Source of the DNA: Enorma massiliensis phI
Lineage (GTDB): Bacteria; Actinomycetota; Coriobacteriia; Coriobacteriales; Coriobacteriaceae
Direction: 5' to 3'
Length of the DNA: 64,000 nt
Assembly (NCBI RefSeq): GCF_000311845.1
Contig: NZ_HE978574.1
Span: 1,401,346 to 1,465,345 of the forward strand
Shown: one piece after another, positions 54,588-63,004 of the stretch
Layout of the letters: every line of letters begins with the position of its first letter
Position numbering within the stretch: position 1 is the stretch's first letter
Position numbers and translations under genes: made by a program
Notes under the pieces: generated by a model
Told to the model about the DNA's origin: nothing
The model's input: the letters and a program-made list of their open reading frames with translations, nothing else
Database searches by the model: none

Positions 54588-55304
54588 CTAGTCGTTCTGC
54601 GAGCGCTGCGTGCGCGCCAACAGATACAGGAGCTGCAAGATCGAGGTAAGAGCCGCGGCCACATAGGTGAGCGCCGCAGCGGTGAGCACCTTGCGCGCGC
54701 CCTCGACCTGCTGCGCGCTCATACCCGATTCCTGGATGTAGGCGACCGCACGGCGGCTTGCATCGAACTCAACGGGAAGCGTGACCAGCTGGAAGACGAC
54801 CGAGAACGCGAAAAGCGCGATTGCGATCGTGGTGAGCCCCGCCATGTTCATGAAGATGCCGAGCAAAAGCACGATCATCCAGATGCTCTGGGTGAAGTTA
54901 ACGACCGGCACGAGCGCCTGGCGCATCTTGAACATGCTGAAACCGCGGGCGCGCTGCACCGCGTGCCCCGCCTCGTGACAGGCGACCGCGACCGAGGCGA
55001 CCGATCCGCCGAGCATGTTCTCGCTCGAGAGGTAGAGGTTGTTATCACGCGGGTCGTAGTGGTCGGTAAGGTGCCCGTTCACGCGGCGGATGCCCACCGC
55101 CCCGCAGCCGTTCGCCTCGAGCATGCGCCGGGCGACGTCCTCACCGGAACATCCATCTGAGGAAACCTTGGACCAGGTGCGGTAGGCGCGGTTGATATAG
55201 GCCTGCGCCGCGAGGCCCAAGACGAGCGAAACGATAACGACCACCAGGTACAACGGGTCGAACATCGCCCCGTAGCCATACCCGTATCCATAATAGAGCG
55301 GCAT
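54588..55304 (-). CDS. Zinc metallopeptidase, YugP type
   Basis: The 238-aa membrane protease has a Tyr/Gly-rich start and one membrane segment (LYLVVVIVSLVLGLAAQA). The zinc motif HEAGH lies in VACHEAGHAVQRARG and a third-ligand candidate in LPVEFDASRRA, with two or three more membrane segments after it. Family PF04298 members are predicted membrane-bound neutral zinc peptidases without a known substrate. It lies between rnd and xseA on the same strand. Confidence 0.92.
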   Translation of the reverse strand: MPLYYGYGYGYGAMFDPLYLVVVIVSLVLGLAAQAYINRAYRTWSKVSSDGCSGEDVARRMLEANGCGAVGIRRVNGHLTDHYDPRDNNLYLSSENMLGGSVASVAVACHEAGHAVQRARGFSMFKMRQALVPVVNFTQSIWMIVLLLGIFMNMAGLTTIAIALFAFSVVFQLVTLPVEFDASRRAVAYIQESGMSAQQVEGARKVLTAAALTYVAAALTSILQLLYLLARTQRSQND

Positions 55305-55379
55305 ATGCCCTCACTTTCTCGCATTGATGACGAACGAGCATGTTGTACCCATATCGGCGGGGAACATCTATGACAAGGC

Positions 55380-55414
55380 GCCCGTTCCCCATCTTCATCA
55401 AGGAGGGAACGGGC
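55380..55414. terminator. Hairpin after rnd
   Basis: GCCCGTTCCC and GGGAACGGGC form a perfect 10-bp stem with a 15-nt loop, in the gap between the rnd stop and the metalloprotease start. On the minus strand no U-run follows; on the plus strand CTTTAGG does. Either a weak terminator or an mRNA stabiliser. Confidence 0.5.
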
Positions 55415-55437
55415 TTTAGGCGAGAAATCTTCCCGCT

Positions 55438-56571
55438 CTACAGGATTTCAATCTTGCGGTCCTTGACCGTGAGGCCCATGTTGCCCGAGAGCAGATCATC
55501 CAGGCGCGTGCCCAAAAGCTCGAAGCGCCAGCCGTCGCGAAGGCGGCTCCGCTCGGGATGATCGATGTACTCGGCGAGATCGTCGCGCGATGCGATCATG
55601 GCCGTCGCCACGCCCGACTGATCAGAAACCAAGCGGATGAGGGCGTACATGAGGTCCGTGACGCTCTCCAGATCGCTTGAGGGCGCTTTCCGCGCATGGA
55701 AGACGGGCGGGAGATGGTCGGACGGGCAGCTGAGGCCGCGCCCGATAGCCATGAGGGCGGCCGTCACATCGTCTTCGGAAAGCTGCTCGGTCCCTCGGAT
55801 GCTGCGGAAATTCGAAACGTCACGCGGCGCGCGCTTAACGAGGGCGAGCAGTACCTCGTCGGACATCACCCATTTGCGCGGGATGTTATACCGCTCGGCC
55901 CTCCCCTCGCGCCAGGCAGCGAGCTCGCGAGCCACGCCCAGCTGGCGACGCGTGCAAGAGCTCACGCGCTTCACGCGCTTATAGACCTGCCGGCGGTCGA
56001 CCTCGTAATGAGCGCGCTCGGCGAGCGGCCGAATCTCGTCAAGCACCCACGAGAGCCTGCCGAGCCGCTGCAGCCGCTCGACCATGACGTGATAGGCCTG
56101 AATGAGATAGCGCACATCATCGAGGGCGTACTCGAGCTGCTTCTCCGTGAGAGGGCGGCGCGACCAATCGGTGAGCGACTCGCTCTTGGGCAGCGAGATT
56201 CCCAAGAAGGCATGAACGAGGCCGTTGTATGAGGTCTGCAGGCGCTCGCCCAAGAAGGCTGCCGCGACCTGCGTATCAAAGATCGGAGCGGGAAGCACGC
56301 CGAGCGACTGCAGCAGGACCTCCATATCTTGCGGGCACGCATGGAAGACTTTGATGACGCGCTCGTTTGCAAGCAGGTCCGCGAGCGGGGCGAGGTCGTC
56401 GAGGGCGATGGGATCGATGGCGACCGATTCTTCGGGCGTTGCGACCTGCACCAGGCAGAGCCGCGGATGATAGGTGCGCTCACGCAAGAACTCGGTGTCG
56501 ACCGCAACGGCGTCGAAGGCGGCCGCGCGGTCGCAAAACGCTGCAAGATCCGCTTCTGTGGAAATATACAT
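55438..56571 (-). CDS. rnd: Ribonuclease D
   Basis: The 377-aa 3'-5' exoribonuclease trims tRNA precursors. The DEDDy motifs are present: VDTEFLRERTY, VFHACPQDMEVL, and YALDDVRYL with the Tyr and Asp. One HRDC domain is visible (about residues 210-290) and a second, less clear one at the end. GGGGGAG precedes ATG 56571. Divergent from the diacylglycerol-kinase-like gene. Confidence 0.94.
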   Translation of the reverse strand: MYISTEADLAAFCDRAAAFDAVAVDTEFLRERTYHPRLCLVQVATPEESVAIDPIALDDLAPLADLLANERVIKVFHACPQDMEVLLQSLGVLPAPIFDTQVAAAFLGERLQTSYNGLVHAFLGISLPKSESLTDWSRRPLTEKQLEYALDDVRYLIQAYHVMVERLQRLGRLSWVLDEIRPLAERAHYEVDRRQVYKRVKRVSSCTRRQLGVARELAAWREGRAERYNIPRKWVMSDEVLLALVKRAPRDVSNFRSIRGTEQLSEDDVTAALMAIGRGLSCPSDHLPPVFHARKAPSSDLESVTDLMYALIRLVSDQSGVATAMIASRDDLAEYIDHPERSRLRDGWRFELLGTRLDDLLSGNMGLTVKDRKIEIL

Positions 56572-56671
56572 GCTCCCCCGTCGTCTCGAGGAACCCCGAC
56601 GCGTCACGGGGTAGGATAACGGCATTACTGTCTGTAACTATACTCGCCTTCGGCTAGAACGGGAACAGGGT

Positions 56672-57601
56672 ATGCGCTGTCTCATCGTCCACAACCTTGC
56701 GTCGGGTCCGCATTCGGATGAAATATTCACCTTCATTCATGCCTTGCTCGCCACTGGCGACGAAGTCGTGATGAGGTGCATCGGCGAGGCATTGGAGACC
56801 GAGGAGGCCGTGGCCGACGCCCGGTCCTTTGACCGCATCGTCGTCTCGGGCGGCGACGGAACGGTCGCGAACGTTCTCGACCACCTCCGCGACTGCGGCG
56901 TTCCCATCCTCGTGTTCCCTTCCGGCACCGCGAACCTCTACTTCCAAAACGTAGGCAACGCCCCGGACGCAGCCGCGCTCGCTCAGGCCTGCCGCGCCGG
57001 CATCACGGCGAAGGTCGACATGGGAGAGCTGTTCTGGGTCGATGAATCCGGCGAGACGCGCCGACACGGCTTCATCAACATCGCCGGGTCGGGCTTCGAT
57101 GCCACCATCATGGAGAAAGCAGCGCCCACGAAAAACGATATCGGCGAGATCGCTTACGTGCTCTCAGCCCTCTCCACCCCGGAGCCGCAGGTGGCTCACT
57201 TCACCATCGAGCATGACGGCGAAGTCGACGAACTTGACGGCATCTCGTGCATGGTGGGCAACACCGCCGGCATCCAGAATGAAATCAACCTGTTCCCCGA
57301 TTGCCGCATGGACGATGGGCTCATCGACATCGCCGTCGTGGAACCCACGACGCTCGTAGGGCTTCTGCCCACCGTGGCCGCCGCGGTATTCGACCCCGCC
57401 GGGCGCGGGCTCGGGCGGCCGCAGTTCAAGACCTTCCAGGCGAAAACCGCCAAGATTACCTGCACGCCCTCGCTCGGCATGCAGTTCGACGGCGAGGTCA
57501 TACCCAATAACTCGGGTGTGTTCGGCGCTCGGGTGCTGCCGAAATGCCTTGATATCATCGTTGACGAGTTCTCGAACCTCCGCGCTGATTCCCAAGAGTA
57601 G
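56672..57601 (+). CDS. Diacylglycerol kinase catalytic-domain (YegS/DgkB-like) lipid kinase
   Basis: The 309-aa product has the DAGK nucleotide-binding motif VVSGGDGTVANV and LVFPSGTANLYFQN, with the C-terminal half typical of YegS/BmrU lipid kinases (GNTAGIQNEINLFPDCRMDDG). It should phosphorylate a lipid such as diacylglycerol. The ribosome site is weak (ACAGGG). Substrate not determinable. Confidence 0.9.
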   Translation: MRCLIVHNLASGPHSDEIFTFIHALLATGDEVVMRCIGEALETEEAVADARSFDRIVVSGGDGTVANVLDHLRDCGVPILVFPSGTANLYFQNVGNAPDAAALAQACRAGITAKVDMGELFWVDESGETRRHGFINIAGSGFDATIMEKAAPTKNDIGEIAYVLSALSTPEPQVAHFTIEHDGEVDELDGISCMVGNTAGIQNEINLFPDCRMDDGLIDIAVVEPTTLVGLLPTVAAAVFDPAGRGLGRPQFKTFQAKTAKITCTPSLGMQFDGEVIPNNSGVFGARVLPKCLDIIVDEFSNLRADSQE

Positions 57602-57728
57602 CAGCGCTCGCGCATCGCATGCCCCGTGTTGCCGGGCGGAATCTGGACGCCGCGTGCGCTGCCGGGCGTGTTTCATGGGGCGCTTCGAAACGCGCTGGAA
57701 ATATTCCCCGCGGCGCGCTCCGCTGTGC

Positions 57729-57734
57729 TATAGT
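57729..57734 (+). promoter_or_regulatory. Candidate -10 box of the Trp-leader operon
   Basis: TATAGT lies 56 bases before the leader-peptide start, which would give a leader of about 50 untranslated bases. No good -35 hexamer is seen at 17 bases. Confidence 0.4.
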
Positions 57735-57789
57735 GCGACGCAAGGTAGCTCGGCTACGAACTCTCGATTGACCGAAAGGAGCCGCCACC

Positions 57790-57861
57790 ATGATGTCCAT
57801 GCTCAACAACTCCCTCATGAACTGGTGGTGGCGTGATGCGAATACGGTCGGTCGACGGTAG
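57790..57861 (+). CDS. Tryptophan leader peptide controlling the ECF importer
   Basis: A 23-codon frame preceded by AAAGGAG (eight-base spacing) carries three consecutive Trp codons at positions 12-14 (57823-57831) and ends in TAG 30 bases before a Rho-independent terminator. This is the layout of ribosome-mediated tryptophan attenuators, such as actinobacterial trp leaders with NWWW. With ample charged tRNA-Trp the ribosome moves on and the terminator forms; on starvation it stalls and an alternative fold can form. The downstream genes encode an ECF importer with a TrpP-like S component, not trp biosynthesis. Confidence 0.88.
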   Translation: MMSMLNNSLMNWWWRDANTVGRR

Positions 57862-57890
57862 CTCCTGCGCCTTACCCATAGGTATCTAGC

Positions 57891-57920
57891 AAGGCCTCCG
57901 CTTCGACCGGGGGCCTTTTT
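57891..57920 (+). terminator. Attenuator (Rho-independent) of the Trp-leader operon
   Basis: AAGGCCTCCG and CCGGGGGCCTT make a stem of about nine pairs with a short loop, followed by TTTTT. CGACCG (57904-57909), which includes bases of its 3' arm, can instead pair with CGGTCG (57845-57850) at the end of the leader-peptide region, giving a competing antiterminator. Confidence 0.85.
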
Positions 57921-58023
57921 CGTATCACGCGCCTCAACGAACGCTCTCCGGGCGCCCGCCGCCAATGAGAGCAGCAACTCACTTTCACCTCCCCTCTTCC
58001 ATCAACAAGAAAGGTTGATCACC

Positions 58024-58593
58024 ATGCCTCAGAACAACTTCTCCCAGCCCCGCACCGTAACCGCCTCCGAGCGTGGCGGGCTTGACATCCGCAACCTCGT
58101 GCTGCTCGCCATCTTGCTGGCAGCCGGCTTCATCCTCAACATGACGGTCGGCAAGGCGCTTTCTGCCCTCACCATGGGCACGCTCAGCCCCGAGTTCATC
58201 ATCGCGGCGTTCTGCCTCGAGATCCTCATCGTCAGGCCCAAGCCCGCGCAGGCGCTCGTCATCGGACTCATCGCGGGCGCCGTCATCCAAATCTCGGCTT
58301 CGGTCAAGGGCCCGGACCTCATCGCCGAGCCTATCGCGGCCCTCGTTATGGCGCTCATCGTCGCAGCCGGCATGAAGGGCAAGGCCAAGGCGATCGTGCC
58401 CGTCCTCGGCACCTTCGTTACCACGACGCTCTCCGGTCTCATCTACGCCGTCATCGTCATCTATGCCCTCCGCACCGTCAACGCCACCCTCCTCATCATG
58501 CTCCCCGTCGTGCTGGGTACGGGCGTGGCCAACGCTATCATCGTGGGTGCGCTGTACCTGCCCATCAAGAAGGCGCTCAAGCTCGCTGACTAG
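58024..58593 (+). CDS. ECF transporter S component, TrpP-like (tryptophan), importer 2
   Basis: The 189-aa membrane protein has about six membrane segments and the compact TrpP-like pattern (FILNMTVGKALSALTMGTLS, VIGLIAGAVIQISAS, IAEPIAALVMALIV). The Trp-rich leader upstream supports tryptophan as substrate. It is the first structural gene of the operon, about 100 bases after the attenuator. GAAAGG precedes ATG 58024. A GC hairpin separates it from the ATPase gene. Confidence 0.82.
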   Translation: MPQNNFSQPRTVTASERGGLDIRNLVLLAILLAAGFILNMTVGKALSALTMGTLSPEFIIAAFCLEILIVRPKPAQALVIGLIAGAVIQISASVKGPDLIAEPIAALVMALIVAAGMKGKAKAIVPVLGTFVTTTLSGLIYAVIVIYALRTVNATLLIMLPVVLGTGVANAIIVGALYLPIKKALKLAD

Positions 58594-58602
58594 AAACCAT
58601 GT

Positions 58603-58630
58603 TCCGCCCCGGCCATGCAAACGGGGCGGA
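58603..58630 (+). other. Intra-operon hairpin between the S gene and the ATPase gene
   Basis: TCCGCCCC / GGGGCGGA, 8-bp perfect stem with a 12-nt loop, ten bases after the S gene stop. It probably protects the S-gene mRNA or reduces downstream transcription so that S exceeds the energising module. Confidence 0.55.
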
Positions 58631-58662
58631 CGAACGCCCAAAGGAAGGGGAACCGGCCCGCA

Positions 58663-60534
58663 ATGGACCCCATCATTCGCATCGATCATGTATCGTTCTC
58701 GTATGGCGAGGCAAGCGCTCGAGCGCTTGACGATGTCACGCTCAGCGTGAGCCCTGGAGACTTCCTCGGCATCATCGGACCATCCGGCGCTGGCAAAACC
58801 ACACTCGCCTCGGCTATGTCCGGGGCGATCCCCCATCACTACACCGGCCCGCTCTTCGGCAGCGTCCTCGTTGACGGCAAGGATACCTGCGCGGTCACCT
58901 TAACCGATATCTCCCAGGTCGTGGGGAGCGTATTGCAGGACATCGACACGCAGATGGTGGCCTCCGTCGTAGAAGACGAGATGCTCTTCGGGCTCGAGAA
59001 CTTCGGCGTTCCGCACAGCCAAATCGAGGAGCGCGTCATTGATGCACTTGAAACCGTGGGCATCGCCGATTTGCGCGAGCGCGATATCGCCACGCTATCC
59101 GGCGGGCAGAAGCAGAAGGTTGCCATCGCCGCCATCCTCGCCCTTCGGCCGCGCGTCCTCGTTCTCGACGAGCCCACGGCAGCGCTCGACCCCGCCAGCT
59201 CGCGCATGGTTTTCGAGACGCTGCGCAGCATCAATCGGGAGCTCGGCGTCACCGTGGTCATCATCGAGCAAAAGGTCGCGCTTCTCTCTGAATATGCGAG
59301 CCGCATCGCCGTCATGCAGGGTGGACGCATAGCGCTCGAGGGCACGCCGAGCGAGGTGTTCTCCCATAGCGCTGAGCTGCGGAGCATCGGCGTCGACAGC
59401 CCGCGCGTAACGCGCATCTCGAACAGCCTTGCCGCGCGCGGGCTCATAGAGGCCGGCGAGCCCTGCCTGAACGTTCGGGAGGCCTCGCTGCTCATCCAGA
59501 ACCTGTGCAAAGCCTCCTCCCCCGCCCCTAGAGCCGCGGCGACCGCAGGCGCCGACCGCGCAATTGCCACCGCCCATGCGACCGCAGGCGCCGACCGCGC
59601 TGCCGCTGACGCCCATGCGACCGCAGGCGCCGACCGCTCCACCATCGCGAGCCCCGGCGAGTGCGGCATGGCAGAGAGCCCGCGCCGGCCCGCCGTGAAA
59701 CCAGGGGCCTCGCCCGTCGTGCGTCTGCGAGACGTTACCTACACCTACCCTGGCGGCGGCGCCTCGGTGCGCCACCTTAATCTTGAGGTCTATCCCGGCG
59801 AATTCGTAGGGCTCGTAGGTCAAAACGGCGCAGGCAAGACGACGGCGACCAAGCTGGTGAACGGTCTTCTCAAGCCGTCCTCGGGAACGGTCGAGGTGGC
59901 GGGGCTCGACACGCGCACGGCGAGGACGAGCCAGATCGCGCGCCACGCGGCGACGCTCTTCCAGAACCCAGACCATCAGATCTGCCGCGACACGGTGCTC
60001 GATGAGGTCGCGTTCGGCCTTGAGCTGGGCGGCGTGGACGCCGAGACGGCCCGGGAACGGGCGCGCGCAGTGGCAGAGGACTTCGGCTTGCCGCTCGGCG
60101 AGGTGCCCTTCTCGCTTTCGCGTGGACAGCGCCAAATGGTTGCGCTTGCCTCGGTCGTAGTCCTCGAGCCTGAGCTCGTGATCCTAGATGAACCGACGAG
60201 CGGCCTCGACTATCGCGAGTGCATGACGGTCATGGAAACCGTGCGCCGCATGGCGGACCGCGGGAGCGCCGTCATCATGGTCTGCCACGACATGGAGGTC
60301 GTCTCGGATTTTGCCGAGCGCCTCGTCGTCATGGCCGATGGCGAGATCGCCGCAGCCGGCCCCACGCACGACCTCTTCGCCGATGAGAGCCTCATGAAGC
60401 GAGCGAGCATGAGGCCCCCTCAGGTGGTTGAGCTCGCGAACGAGCTTGCGCACACGGTTTCGCCCCGGTTCCTCGGGCTCTACGAGGTCTTAGATGTCGT
60501 CTCATGCACCGAGGAGCTGGTTCTTCATGGTTAA
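58663..60534 (+). CDS. ECF transporter ATPase, fused EcfA-EcfA', importer 2
   Basis: The 623-aa protein joins two ABC ATPases. The N half has Walker A GPSGAGKTT (39-47), LSGGQKQKV and LVLDEPTAALD, but its switch His is Gln (VIIEQKVALL, residue 203). The C half has GQNGAGKTT (386-394), the altered signature LSRGQ (485-489), VILDEPTSGLD and an intact His (VMVCHDMEVV). The linker (about 290-350) contains three copies of a 13-residue repeat, ATAGADRA-type. It overlaps ecfT by eight bases. ATG 58663 is preceded by AAGGAAGGGG at rather long spacing. Confidence 0.93.
   Translation: MDPIIRIDHVSFSYGEASARALDDVTLSVSPGDFLGIIGPSGAGKTTLASAMSGAIPHHYTGPLFGSVLVDGKDTCAVTLTDISQVVGSVLQDIDTQMVASVVEDEMLFGLENFGVPHSQIEERVIDALETVGIADLRERDIATLSGGQKQKVAIAAILALRPRVLVLDEPTAALDPASSRMVFETLRSINRELGVTVVIIEQKVALLSEYASRIAVMQGGRIALEGTPSEVFSHSAELRSIGVDSPRVTRISNSLAARGLIEAGEPCLNVREASLLIQNLCKASSPAPRAAATAGADRAIATAHATAGADRAAADAHATAGADRSTIASPGECGMAESPRRPAVKPGASPVVRLRDVTYTYPGGGASVRHLNLEVYPGEFVGLVGQNGAGKTTATKLVNGLLKPSSGTVEVAGLDTRTARTSQIARHAATLFQNPDHQICRDTVLDEVAFGLELGGVDAETARERARAVAEDFGLPLGEVPFSLSRGQRQMVALASVVVLEPELVILDEPTSGLDYRECMTVMETVRRMADRGSAVIMVCHDMEVVSDFAERLVVMADGEIAAAGPTHDLFADESLMKRASMRPPQVVELANELAHTVSPRFLGLYEVLDVVSCTEELVLHG
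59541..59637 (+). repeat. 39-nt tandem repeat in the EcfA-EcfA' linker
   Basis: GACCGCAGGCGCCGACCGC recurs exactly at 59541, 59580 and 59619, a period of 39 bases or 13 codons, so the frame is kept. It encodes the flexible Ala-rich linker between the two ATPase halves and could vary in copy number between strains. Confidence 0.9.
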
Positions 60535-61273
60535 TGTCATCGATTACGTACCGGGCACCACGCTGCTCCACCGGCTGAATCCGGTCACCAAGATCGCGCT
60601 TGCCGTCGCGCTCATCGCTTCGTCGCTCACGGCGGATTCCCCCATCGTGCTCGTCTCGCTGCTTGCGCTCACGCTCGCTGCGAGCGCCTATGCGCACGTC
60701 ATGCGCCAGGTACGGTCGTTTCTCAAACTGCTTATTCCGCTTTCCATCATCATGTTCGTCATGCAGGCGATCTTCGTGCGCTCGGGAACGCCCGTTTTCC
60801 TCTCCATAACAAATGAGGGCCTCATGCTCGGCCTCATGGTATGCCTGCGCCTTCTCTGCCTTGCGCTGCCGCTCATCCCCGCGCTCGTAACCACCAAGCT
60901 CACCGACCTCGCGAACGCCTGCGTCGAGGTGCTGCACGTACCGTACCAATATGCATTCACCTTTACCACGGCGCTTCGCTTCGTCCCGGTATTCAGCCAG
61001 GAGATGAACGCCATCATGGAAGCGCAGACCGCGCGCGGCGTGGAGTACGACACGCCCAACCCTCTCAAGAAGCTTCGCCTCATGCTGCCGCTCTGCATTC
61101 CGCTGCTCATATCGAGCGTGGGCAAGACGGATGCCACAGCGCTCGCGGCAGAGCAGCGCGGCTTCTACCTGAGAACCCGTGCTTCCGCGTACAAGCGCTA
61201 CCCCCTTGCCGGGCGCGATATCGCCGCGCTTGCGCTCTGCGTGGGGCTTATCGTTCTAGGAATAGCGTACTAG
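60527..61273 (+). CDS. ECF transporter transmembrane (T) component, importer 2
   Basis: The 248-aa product has the EcfT layout: YVPGTTLLHRLNPVTKIALA at its start, about six membrane segments and the coupling motifs EAQTARGVEYD and AAEQRGFYLRTRAS with the ARG-type sequences. GAGGAG lies inside the end of the ATPase gene before ATG 60527, an eight-base overlap. Last gene of the Trp-leader operon. Confidence 0.92.
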   Translation: MVNVIDYVPGTTLLHRLNPVTKIALAVALIASSLTADSPIVLVSLLALTLAASAYAHVMRQVRSFLKLLIPLSIIMFVMQAIFVRSGTPVFLSITNEGLMLGLMVCLRLLCLALPLIPALVTTKLTDLANACVEVLHVPYQYAFTFTTALRFVPVFSQEMNAIMEAQTARGVEYDTPNPLKKLRLMLPLCIPLLISSVGKTDATALAAEQRGFYLRTRASAYKRYPLAGRDIAALALCVGLIVLGIAY

Positions 61274-61430
61274 GAGCCCCTGGGTTGGCCCCGACGCCTC
61301 CAAATCCTTGCATGCGCCCGCGCGGGCGCGTGGCGTCATGTCCGTGCGCGCGCGGGGTGTCATCTGCTACCATGCAGAAACCGATACAAGGCGCGGGCAG
61401 CACCGCGCGACACGCTCTCTGAGAGGCCTC

Positions 61431-62438
61431 ATGAACGCAGGATCAACCACCACGCCATTGCCCCGCACGCCGGAGCTCATCGCCCAGGCATATGCAGCTA
61501 TGAGCGACCAGGAGGCCGAACGCGTCCAGGCTGGGTTTGCGGCCGCCGCAGCTCGCCCCGTCACCCTGCGCGCCAATGCCCTTAAGACGACGCCAGACGA
61601 AGTGGCGGAAAAGCTTACCGAGAGGGGCATTCCGTTCGAACGCGTTCCATGGTATGAAGACGCGTTCGTGTTGGGCGATGGCGTGCGCGAGAAAACGGTA
61701 TGGGAGCTTGAGCTCTATCAGGAAGGTAAGGTCTATCTGCAGAGCCTTTCCTCGATGCTTCCGCCGCTCGCCCTTGCCGCACGCGATGGGGCCGATGTCC
61801 TCGATATGTGCGCCGCACCGGGCGGCAAGACCTCCCAGATTGCCGCCCTCACAGGCGGCACGGCGCATATCACCGCGTGCGAGATGAGCGCGCCGCGCGC
61901 CGAAAAGCTCGCCTACAACCTCAGCAAACTTGGCGTGCACGGCGTTAACATCATGCGCACAGACGCGCGGCGGCTCGATGAGTTCTTCTCCTTCGACCAT
62001 ATCCTGCTCGACGCACCCTGCACGGGAACGGGAACGTTTCGCCTGGACGACGATCGCGCGGAGAGCCGCATGACAGGCAAGCTCCTCGCCAAGACGGCCC
62101 GTTCGCAGCGTGCGCTTCTCGACCGTGCCCTCACCGTCCTCAAACCCGGCGGCACGCTCCTTTACTCCACGTGCTCAATCTTGCCTGAGGAAAATGGCGA
62201 GCAGGTGGCGGCCGCGCTGCGGCGGCATCGCGATTGCAGCATCGTGCCGCTCGCAGTGCAGCAAGCTGGGGTTACAGACGATGACGCCAAGCCCCTGCCT
62301 GCCAGCACACGCGCGCTTGCTGGCGCATTTGAAGACGGGTCGATCCCCACGCTGAAAAGCGCCGTCGAGGGAACTGTTACCGTCTGCCCCTCCCAGCGCT
62401 TCGAGGGCTTCTACCTTGCCCTCATCAAAAAGCAATAA
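61431..62438 (+). CDS. RsmB/NOP2-family RNA (cytosine-5)-methyltransferase
   Basis: The 335-aa enzyme has the SAM motif VLDMCAAPGGKTSQIA, catalytic motif LLDAPCTGTGTFR and the second Cys in YSTCSILPEENGEQV, all typical of m5C RNA methyltransferases (RsmB/RsmF type). It lacks the N-terminal NusB-like domain of full RsmB. GAGAGG precedes ATG 61431; the longer frame upstream is GC-rich and unconserved. The exact RNA target is unknown. Confidence 0.9.
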   Translation: MNAGSTTTPLPRTPELIAQAYAAMSDQEAERVQAGFAAAAARPVTLRANALKTTPDEVAEKLTERGIPFERVPWYEDAFVLGDGVREKTVWELELYQEGKVYLQSLSSMLPPLALAARDGADVLDMCAAPGGKTSQIAALTGGTAHITACEMSAPRAEKLAYNLSKLGVHGVNIMRTDARRLDEFFSFDHILLDAPCTGTGTFRLDDDRAESRMTGKLLAKTARSQRALLDRALTVLKPGGTLLYSTCSILPEENGEQVAAALRRHRDCSIVPLAVQQAGVTDDDAKPLPASTRALAGAFEDGSIPTLKSAVEGTVTVCPSQRFEGFYLALIKKQ

Positions 62439-62513
62439 AGCGCGCGCTGCCAGCGGGTGCCCACCTCGCCTCCTGGTGCCCACGGGACCTGCGGAGCAGC
62501 TCCGGCCCATCCA

Positions 62514-62571
62514 TCAAAATGGGACAGTCCCAAATTGACCCACGAAAGCGTCAAAATGGGACTGTCCCAAA
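62514..62571 (+). repeat. Pair of GGGAC-N-GTCCC palindromic repeats
   Basis: Two direct copies (62514-62534 and 62551-62571) share TCAAAATGGGAC, then A or T, then GTCCCAAA. Each is a small palindrome centred on the variable base, and the two lie 37 bases apart. This is a different repeat family from the GAGACAG REPs. Confidence 0.8.
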
Positions 62572-62598
62572 ATCAGCCAAAAAGGATTAGCGTCGTGC

Positions 62599-62634
62599 AA
62601 AAAAGCGAGCCAGCTGCCAAGGCAGCCAGCTCGC
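62599..62634 (-). terminator. Rho-independent terminator after the 49-aa membrane protein gene
   Basis: On the minus strand GCGAGCTGGCTGCC-TT-GGCAGCTGGCTCGC (with two G-U pairs) is followed by TTTTTTG. It fits the end of the small gene at 62686-62835 and nothing else on that strand. Confidence 0.85.
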
Positions 62635-62685
62635 CTGCAACATAGCTGAGCGATCGATACTACGGCACCACTCGCCGCTTCATCG

Positions 62686-62835
62686 CTACCGGCGGTGCCG
62701 CCCACCGCGGCCCGACTGAGCACGGCGCTCTTCCCTGCGCGCCTTGATAGCCGTGCCAGCAAAGTAGACGACGGCAACGATCACGATCACGCCGACGACG
62801 ATACCCAGCGGCTGGATGATATCCATGGCGCTCAT
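62686..62835 (-). CDS. Small single-pass membrane protein, 49 aa
   Basis: A 49-codon frame has AAGGGA upstream of ATG 62835 and its own terminator 50 bases beyond the stop. The product is one hydrophobic segment (GIVVGVIVIVAVVYFAGTAI) followed by a strongly basic tail of Arg, Lys and Gly. I recognise no family. The basic tail after the helix predicts a cytoplasmic C-terminus. It is a monocistronic unit between rsmB-like and degV genes. Confidence 0.65.
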   Translation of the reverse strand: MSAMDIIQPLGIVVGVIVIVAVVYFAGTAIKARREERRAQSGRGGRHRR

Positions 62836-63004
62836 AGTCACCGTCCCTTCTTGCAACCCCTATCGCCCGACAGCTTACCAGATACCGGAAGCCGAGGGCG
62901 GCAGAACCATCGCATCAAGAAAAATCGAGTTCGCGTGGCAGCGGCCCGCAACACGGGCATGCGAAGCAGCGCGCGATGCCAGCTGGCAAGCAGCAGCGCG
63001 TTCG

